Positions 57,084 through 64,000 of a stretch of DNA of 64,000 nt are shown here, piece by piece. The notes below the pieces were generated by a model, which was given only the letters and a program-made list of their open reading frames with translations, made no database searches and was not told the origin of the DNA. The translations under genes and the position numbers were made by a program. Source of the DNA: Ophiosphaerella korrae (lineage: Eukaryota > Ascomycota > Dothideomycetes > Pleosporales > Phaeosphaeriaceae); contig JALNQF010000208.1 in NCBI GenBank assembly GCA_028456385.1, forward strand, positions 1 to 64,000, read 5' to 3'. Position 1 is the stretch's first letter. Every line of letters starts with the position of its first letter.

Positions 57084-58443
57084 AATTTTACTATAGCTTC
57101 TTTTTATAGAGCTTTATACTAAGTAACTCTTTATCTTAAAGTTTTATATTACTTTATAATATAGTTATAGTCTAGTAGTAAATATACTAAGTATTCTTAG
57201 AGTAAAGCTAGTTAGTTATTTTATTAAAAGAGTTATTTATTTAATTTACTTACTTTATCTATATACTTCTGGTTTTATTTATTTACTACGTTAATTACGT
57301 TTTATATCTATATATTTATAACTACTAAGTATAATACTATTCTAGCTAGAGTAAACTATTTAAAAATAAGTAATTACTAAGTTTATTATCTTTAATTCTT
57401 TAGTATAAAGTTAGTAATAAAGTATAAAATAAAAGTTAGAGCTTAGTAAACTTAGTAAGTAATTTCTAAAGTTTATCTTAAGATATAAAGACTATTTCTA
57501 GTAGTAAGTCTTTAATAATTATACCGTTTAGTAGTAAATTATCTTTTAATTCTTTTAGGTACTTTAGCTTAAGTAATAATACTTAGCTAATATTTATTTA
57601 GGTATTATTAATTAAGTTATTTAATATAGACTAGTTATTAAATAAAATATTAGTAACAAGTTTATTTCTTAGAGAACTACTTTAATTAATACGACTAGAG
57701 TATATATTTAAGTTAAATTCTTTTATAATAAGTTAGTTAAGAGTAGCTAAGTCTATTATAAAGGTATTAGCTAGGAAATTACTTAGTACTTATTAAGAAG
57801 TTATATTATGTTAAAAATTTAGCTTACTAGGTAGTCTTAGCTAAATAAAGAATTTAAAGTCTACTACCTATTTTCTTTTATTTTTCTATAAAAAGATTTT
57901 AAAATATTATTAGAAGTTACTTAGTACTTTTTTTATTAGAGTAATTAGTATAGTAAGTTACTAGGTCTACTTTTCTAGAGACTTAGTTCTAGTATATATC
58001 TTATAGATTTTTTATAGTATAGTAGCTATAGAGTATTCTTTTAGTTCTTTACTAAATCTATAGTCTACTATTTATAGCTTATCTTTATTTTATAAGTATA
58101 CTTAGTATAAGTAAAAAAAAAGTTATATACTAGTACTATTTAAAGTTTTTAATTTAAGAAGCTAGCTTTTAAATAGATAAAAGTTTTTATATAAACTAAG
58201 TTATAGTATAATAAGTTAAGATAAAGTAGTTATATACTATATTAATACGTTTAGCTATTAGTTTATTAAGATTTAGATCTTTAGCGCTAGCTATTAAAAG
58301 TTTTAGTAAAGTCTAAAGTACTTTATTACTTAGTTCTTATAAATTAAGTACTAGTAATTTATATAAGTTTAAAGGTCTCTTCTCTCTTTAGTACTACTAC
58401 CTAAGTTTAATACTTAGTATATATACACCTTTACTTAAGTATA
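57084..58443 (-). pseudogene. Gag-like frame with coiled-coil character
   Basis: The leftward reading, ignoring TAG/TAA, gives KYIDKVSKLNKQLF and then LALLQEYLVYLLLDYNYIIK, QRVTQYKAL and EAIVKLLDNIYNLELTKTS, a heptad-like helical stretch as in the N-terminal part of some fungal gypsy Gag proteins. The part right of about 57450 is not recognisable. D3 interrupts the sequence at 58444. Confidence 0.4.
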
Positions 58444-58453
58444 TAACGTAGTT

Positions 58454-58538
58454 TATAAGTAAGTAGCTAGTATAAGTAAGTAGCTAGTATAAGTAAGTAG
58501 CTAGTATAAGTAAGTAGCTAGTATAAGTAAGTAGCTAG
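58454..58538. repeat. Five tandem 17-bp units in the D3 subterminal region
   Basis: The unit is TATAAGTAAGTAGCTAG, five exact copies. D1 and D2 have one or two versions at the same place. Two complementary copies lie at the other end (59521-59555). Confidence 0.95.
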
Positions 58539-58729
58539 CCCTACTAACTTTATATACTACTTTAAGTATATAACTTAATAACGTAGTAGAGTAGAGTATA
58601 TATATTAATATATTAAATTATATAGTACTTACTATATTACTTTTATACGTACGTAAGTTATACCTAGTTTTTCTATACCTTTTATAGCGTGCGTAAGCCT
58701 AGTAACTTAAGCTTAAACGCTACCTACTC

Positions 58730-59400
58730 TTACGCTATTTACAATTAATCTAGTAATTAGCCTCTAGTTAAGTAATTAAATCCTCTCCCTATCCCTTTGT
58801 TAAGACTCCTTTCTTCTAAATCTACTTCTTTTTTTATAATTTACGCTTATAAGCTACCTTATTAGCTCTCTTAAGACTAGAGATCTAATTATATATTAAC
58901 TTAGCTTCTAGTATTATTATATAAGCTCTCTTTTTAAGTTAATTAATTACGTTAATAATTAATACTAGTAATAAGCTCTTGTACTAGTATACGTACTTAC
59001 GTACGTTACTTAGCGTACAAGCTACCTAGAGAGCTTCTAGTAGAGCTAAAGTAGCTAGGTCTTTATATAAAGCTCTCTACCTATTATATAAGTAATTAAA
59101 ACGCGTTATAAGACTATCTATATGCTTAATAATATTACGCGCCTAGTAGACGCTAGTAAGTTTACTTCTACGCTAAGTAAGTAGTTTATTAGCTATCTTA
59201 TATATAGTAGCTAGAGATAGAGTAAAACTACAAGAATCTAGATTAAGAATATAATTAACTATTACCTCCTCCTCTAGCTAGCTAAGCTTCCTTAAGTTAA
59301 GCTAGTAATTACGTTAAGTAGGTATACTAGCGCGTTAGTAGCGTACTATTAATTAGGCTACTTAGAACGTTAAAGTAGTAAAGCTAGTACTTAAAATTTA
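58730..59400 (-). pseudogene. D3 transposase remnant lacking the DDE core
   Basis: Minus-strand remnant aligned with D2. The N-terminal helix-turn-helix part is about 59360-59090 and the C-terminal basic part about 58990-58740. The catalytic middle is missing. It could not transpose without an enzyme from another copy. Confidence 0.75.
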
Positions 59401-59561
59401 CTTTTCTTTAATAGAAGAAATTGTAAGCTAAATATCTAACTCTTTTAAAAGTAATTAAGAGGTGTTACGTAGAGCTATTACGTGTTAAGATAAGATAGAT
59501 ATATAAAGTTAGTAGGGCTAGCTACTTACTTATACTAGCTACTTACTTATAAACTATATTA

Positions 59562-59979
59562 TAGTAAGTATAAGATAAAGCTTTATATCCTATAATATAG
59601 TTAAACTATTCTTTTTTAGTATATATTTCTTTCTAGAATATTAGCGCTAGTACTAGTAAAAAGAAAATACTAGAAGCTTAAACTAGAACTATAATATAGT
59701 AAACTTAAGTAGCTATATAGTGCGCTATAGCTAAGGTAAGATCTAATTCCTAGTAATATAGTTCTTTTTAGCTAGCTAGGCTTAATTAAAAGTTAGCTAT
59801 AATTAGCTATTTTATAGTAACTCTAGTATAAGTAAAAAAGCTACTAGTATAGTTCTAGGTTATAAAGAAGCTTATAAAAGTAAAATATTTATAGAGATTT
59901 ACTATTATATAAAGTAAACTTTATATAAGATAACTTAATAAAGTAGTTTTAATAATTAACTAAAGTAAGTAAATAGTAA
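59562..59979. other. Degraded stretch related at its right end to element E
   Basis: About 59880-59979 matches, in reverse complement, the last 100 bp of E before its terminal repeat (7080-7170), including the AAGATAACTTAATAA stretch. The rest is not recognised. Its orientation relative to the gag-like frame at 57084-58443 does not fit a simple single element. Confidence 0.4.
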
Positions 59980-59984
59980 ATAAA

Positions 59985-60149
59985 TATTATAAGTTAGAGC
60001 TCTACTCTATATAATTTAAGTAAGCCTATAGTAGTAAGCGAGCTATATAAGCTATTCGAGCTACTCTATTGTATATAAGTAGCTTAGCTTAGATAGCTCT
60101 TTAATTAATAATTATCTCTTACTTATTCCTAAGCTCGCATCTTACAACA
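59985..60149 (+). repeat. Solo LTR of copia H
   Basis: 165 bp, exact LTR length, in reverse orientation to H (starts TATTATAAGTTAGAGC, ends CGCATCTTACAACA). Target duplication is ATAAA (59980-59984 and 60150-60154). No internal H sequence adjoins, so this is the product of recombination between the two LTRs of a former H copy. More RIP-mutated than H itself. Confidence 0.92.
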
Positions 60150-60154
60150 ATAAA

Positions 60155-60285
60155 GCTATCTAAGTAAGTACTAAGTATATATACCTAGTAGCTTACTAAG
60201 CGCTAATAAAATATAAAAAAGTAGTTAAATATTAGTAAGTTTATAGTAATAGTAAGTTATAAACTTACTAATATTAGTGTAATAA
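60155..60285. repeat. Second copy of the E terminal repeat
   Basis: Matches 6940-7060 in reverse complement, with the decayed palindrome (ACTAAGTATATATACCTAGT) and the TTAGTAAGTT/AACTTACTAA inverted pair. It ends near a GTGTAATAATAAGAG stretch that resembles the start of a family-A LTR for only a few bases. Confidence 0.6.
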
Positions 60286-60299
60286 TAAGAGATATAAAG

Positions 60300-61594
60300 A
60301 ATAACTCTTTTATAGCTCTATTTAGAGTATTCTTAAAAAGTTAAGTACTTTTACTAAGTATTAAAAATACTTATATACTTACTTCTATATAGCTTATACT
60401 TTTTACTTTTATAAAAGAGCTTAGTTTTACAAAACTTATTAATTTAACTAAGTAGAGAGTAGCTCTATTATTAATTATAATAATCTTAGAAAGTAAGTAA
60501 GTATTAAAATCTAGTATTAAGTATACTCTAAGAGCTAGCTTAATAAATTTACTAGAGTTAATAAGTATACTTAAGTTAATAAATATACTAAAGTTAATAA
60601 GTACTACGTTTAGCTAGCCGTAGTAAGCTAGAGCCTTTAATTTAACTAACTTTAAGCTAGCTTTAACTAGTTCTTAAAAGAAACTAGCCTACTTTTAAGT
60701 TACTAGAGTTTTAACTACTATAAAGTAAAGCTTATTTAAATAAACTTATATTTTTACTTTTCTATTATTATCTATTTTAAATAAACTACTAGTAAGTACT
60801 ACTTATATTTATCTATAATCTTATAGCTTCTAGTAGTAAGCTTAGCTATATAGGTAGTTATATTTTAAGTTAGAGCTTAAGCTTAAGCTTAATACTTATA
60901 GCTTAGATCTTCTAAATATTATAAATCTACTTACTTTTTAATTAGTAGTTTAGAGCTTATACTTTTATAATAATACTAAGTTAATTATACTAATTTACTT
61001 TAGTATAAGTACCTTTAAGTTAAAAACTAAGCTTTAGATTACTAATTAGCTTATTATTTAAGCTTAGTCTAGAGCTAACTTTAGTATTAACGCCTCTAAG
61101 AAATCTTATACTAAAAGCCTACCTTTTACCTCTAAAATATTATACCTAATTATTTACTAATATAAGTATAGCTACTTATTATACTAGAGCCCTAGTAATT
61201 AGTATCTTTAGTAAGCTTTTTATAAATAGGCTTAGTATTAAGCTTAGATAAAATTACTAGTCCTAGTATTAGATAGAGCTAGTAAGTTTTTTAGTATTTA
61301 GATATGCTCTTATAACGTAGCTTAATTATTTATAAGTAAGGTAATTTTAACTATTACTAGATAGCTTAAATTAACTATAGTATTTACTTAAGTACTTAGT
61401 GCTCTAAATCGCGCTATTTATAATATCTAAGTATTTTTTTTAGTATAGTATATATTTATTATAAGCTTATAAATAGCTACCTATTCTATATATACTAGGC
61501 TCTTTAGTTTAAATTAAATTAGTTTATTAGCGTATATATTAATAGTATTATTAGCTTCTAAGTTTATAAGCTTCTAGATACCTAGCTTAAGTAT
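60300..61594 (-). mobile_element. Fragment of copia H (gag region)
   Basis: Parallel to 54560-55880 of H over about 1.3 kb in the same orientation, with the same landmarks but many more C-to-T and G-to-A changes. No LTR adjoins. Its right end is cut by A6 (expected duplication ATTAT, 61595-61599). Confidence 0.8.
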
Positions 61595-61599
61595 ATTAT

Positions 61600-62031
61600 T
61601 ATAATAGGCTACCTAGTTATTAACTACTAGGTGCCTAGTATAGGGTATTAGTAGATTAGAAGTTAATAGCTAAAGTATATATTATAATCGAGTAATAGGC
61701 TTATAAATAATAGAAAAATTTTCGCAATATTAATATATTATTACTCTTAGTTAGAGATTAGATTACTAATACTATCTTACTAATATACATTACTACTAAC
61801 TATATACCTATACTAATCTATTATATATCTCTATAGATTACCTTAATCTATTATATATAATTATAGATTACTTTAATCTATTATATATACTTATAGATTA
61901 CTTTATATTATTTATCTAGGTTATAGTTTATTTTTTAATCTAGATTATTACTCTACTTATTTTATACTTTATTAGTACTTAAGTTAAGACTAATTAGTTC
62001 TATCTTAATTTCTTTTATTACGCCTATAATA
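61600..62031 (-). repeat. 3' LTR of A6
   Basis: 432 bp, TATAATAGGC to CGCCTATAATA. It contains three TCTATTATATATNNNTATAG-like units (61818-61900), a form of the TAATCTATA block of A1 and A3. Confidence 0.85.
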
Positions 62032-62987
62032 CTATTCTCTCTTTTAGGTAAGTTTTTATTTTACTATCCTAAAGCTAAAGTTATTAATCTAGTTACTTTA
62101 TTAATATTAAGTTTTTTAACTTCTTTCTATATACTTACTAAGTCTACTCTTTATTATCTTTAATTAGTAGATTGTATATTATACTATAGTATTATTATAA
62201 GGTTATATACTTAATATAGATCTAGGGCCTAAGAGCTTATTAGTCTTAGGGAACTTAAACTTTATTAGCTAAACTAACTCTAAACATTATTTATACTCTT
62301 ATAGATTATATCTTATAACCTAAGAGCTAATTAGCTCTTTTATACCTCTTCTCCTTAATAGTTTACTTCTTTATAAAGCTCTTAGTACTTATATTTTCTT
62401 AGTAACTACTTACTCCCTTTTTACTATTCCTTTCTTTATAATACTTTCTTATAGTATTATAATATTTCTTTATTCTTATTATAAGTCTTTAAAGTCTTTA
62501 TTAGTTTAATTTTTTTTAAAGTATAGTAAAGCTTATAAAGCGTATATTTATACTAATACTTATTTATCTTATAACTTATCTATTGTATTTTTAGTAAAGT
62601 ATAAGTTAAGTATACTTATTTATATATCTATACTTATTTACAATAAAGAGAGCTATTAACTATACTTAAAAAAAACTATTATTATAGATTATAGAGGCTA
62701 AAAAGGAATGTAACTAGATTCTAAGTATATAGGTAAAGAATTATACTTCTTTAGTTTATCTTTATAAGATAAAGGCCTTAAATAATAAGAAGTTTATTAA
62801 GTAAACTACTTTTCTAGAATCTAAGCTAGACTTTAAGGCTATAGTAGAAGCTACTCTAGCTCTTACTATATTAGGCGCATCTAGCGTCTCTCTACCTATT
62901 ATTAGTAGCGTAGATCTTCTTTATTTACTATAAGGTAGCTTAGAAGATTTTAACTTTAGAACTCCTCTAATTTCTAAAAGTAATTAA
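62005..62987 (+). pseudogene. Antisense ORF of A6 between pol and 3' LTR
   Basis: Plus-strand equivalent of the antisense frames of A3, A4 and A5. The first part, from inside the LTR, reads PKAKVINLVTLLILSFL (about 62070-62125). The second part (62649-62987) reads RAINYTQKKLLLQIIEAKKE, YLYKIKALNNKKFIKQ, LESKLDFKAIVEATLAL and DFNFRTPLIS. The stretch between is longer than in A3 and too changed to place splice sites. This copy has the fewest stops in the second part. Function unknown. Confidence 0.6.
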
Positions 62988-64000
62988 GATTGTCTTCTAG
63001 TTATATATCTTCTTATAGTTATCCTTTCTTGTCTATACTTATCTATTTTACTAGGTAGTAATTTCTTCTATTATAGAATTAGTACTATAAGATTTTCTTA
63101 ACTTCTTAGTTTTTTTATTCTTTATATATATCTACTTTATATACTAGTAGTTTTACTTTTTATAGTACTTTTCCTAGTAGTACTATATAGAATATTAGGT
63201 ATATCTTTATCTTATCTAGTAGTCTTAGTTTAAATATAACTAGTATAACTTTCTTTTTTACTCTATATAGTCCTATTTTTACGTAATCTAGTTTTATACT
63301 TAATTATTTACTCTTAATTTTTCTTTATACTAAATAGAATTAATTTCTCTTTTTAAATTAATGTCTCTCTTTATATTGTTTATTATAGTACTTTACTATT
63401 TACTTCTATAGGAATTCTATATCTTATTATAGCTAATTATATATCTCTTTTAATTTTTTAGTAAAGTTTTCTCCTCTTAAAGACTAAAATACTTTATATC
63501 TTAGTATCTACTATATATTAGAGTTAAATCTATAGTTTATAAAGAAAAGAAATACTTTTATTATTATATACTTTATACTATTATATACTAACTCTACTAT
63601 AGGTAGTAACTATACCTAATTAATCTAATTATAGTTAAGGTAGCATCTTAAGTACTATTCTACTATCTAGTTTATTTGTTCTAATTATCTATCTATCTAT
63701 AGGTAGTATACTATTAATATTTAATATTTAATTCTTAATAATACTAGTATTATTCTCTATAGTTTTAATATACATCTTATATCTCTATCTATACTAATTT
63801 TATCTAAAATACTATACTAGCTAACTATAGTTTCTAGGACTTAGTATATTGTAACCTCTATCCTACTTTTTTTTTATATTATCTAAAGTATTAGTACTTT
63901 ATATACTTATCTACTATTATTAGAATTCTATTATACTTAACTCCTAATATTAGATCTTTTAACTAAAGCAACTTTGTAATAAAGTCTATTATAATAACTC
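62960..64000 (-). pseudogene. pol of A6: chromodomain and C-terminal integrase
   Basis: Reverse complement of A3 positions 18050 to about 17010. The chromodomain is at 62960-63130, the integrase C-terminal part to about 63500, and the integrase core with the counterpart of the VEQYLR block near 63680, running to the edge. Strongly RIP-mutated. Confidence 0.75.

Larger units (their letters stand above)
58446..59559 (-). mobile_element. Fot1/Pogo-like transposon D3, internally deleted
   Basis: 1114 bp, inverted repeats ACGTAGTTTATAAGTAAGTA and complement, flanking TA (58444-58445 and 59560-59561). Like D2 it lacks the DDE core, and it has lost a further 80 bp or so around the same junction. 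It preserves the site (GGTATACTAGCGCG, 59320-59334) into which A4 jumped in D1. The left end has an expanded tandem repeat. Confidence 0.88.
61600..64000 (-). mobile_element. Gypsy family A, copy A6 (3' part, runs off the right edge)
   Basis: The 3' LTR is at 61600-62031, followed to the right by the reverse complement of the A3 region from 18725 back to about 17010. It is inserted in the H fragment. Confidence 0.88.

Noticed and set aside
1..64000. Alternative genetic code with TAG/TAA as Gln
   Set aside because: Stops indeed fall at Gln positions, but Trp positions, Cys to Tyr, Asp to Asn, Gly to Arg and Glu to Lys changes occur alongside and the same CA/TG loss is found in non-coding LTRs. 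RIP explains all of it.
1..64000. tRNA or rRNA genes
   Set aside because: No cloverleaf-like or rRNA-like conserved stretch was recognised on either strand by reading; a tRNAscan run would be decisive.

Overview
This window looks like a gene-free, AT-rich heterochromatic block from a filamentous ascomycete (Pezizomycotina). I see no intact host gene, tRNA, rRNA or CRISPR array. Nearly all of the 64 kb is transposable elements inserted into one another and then degraded in the pattern of repeat-induced point mutation (RIP). TA dinucleotides are everywhere, CA and TG are scarce, and almost every in-frame stop is TAG or TAA where a Gln or Trp codon is expected. Cys and His of zinc knuckles have become Tyr, and Asp of catalytic motifs has become Asn. 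The species cannot be named from this.

Layout. 1-6903: two Ty3/gypsy copies of family A on the minus strand, copy A1 inserted in the RNase H region of A2. 6904-36617: a minus-strand gypsy element E, broken up by later insertions. These are an LTR-like insert in its RT (about 9295-9800), a Fot1/Pogo-like DNA transposon D1 (10793-26739) that itself contains two full family-A elements (A3 at 12122-19155, A4 at 19440-26504), and a chromodomain gypsy element C (27272-35099) that itself contains a second Pogo-like copy D2. 36618-42658: a minus-strand Ty1/copia element G flanked by two 347-bp LTR-like repeats. 42719-56518: a family-A element A5 whose 3' LTR is split by a 6.8-kb copia element H (49480-56267), the least decayed unit here. 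56519-61599: fragments, including a third Pogo-like copy D3 and a solo LTR of H. 61600-64000: the 3' end of another family-A element, A6, on the minus strand.

Target duplications fix the order of events: TTAAA (A3), TACTA (A4), TATTA (C), GCGAT (H), CTAGT (A1), ATAAA (solo H LTR) and TA (D1, D2, D3). Copies D2 and D3 preserve the uninterrupted versions of the two sites in D1 where A3 and A4 landed.

The most interesting signal is an extra reading frame that lies antisense to pol, between the end of pol and the 3' LTR. In family A it is alignable in four copies (A3, A4, A5, A6). It ends inside the last codons of the pol chromodomain and is best explained by two exons separated by a 121-131 bp phase-1 intron. 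Unrelated antisense frames occupy the same place in gypsy C (acidic tail) and copia H (Ala and Lys runs plus paired cysteines). I know of no description of this arrangement; its function is unknown.
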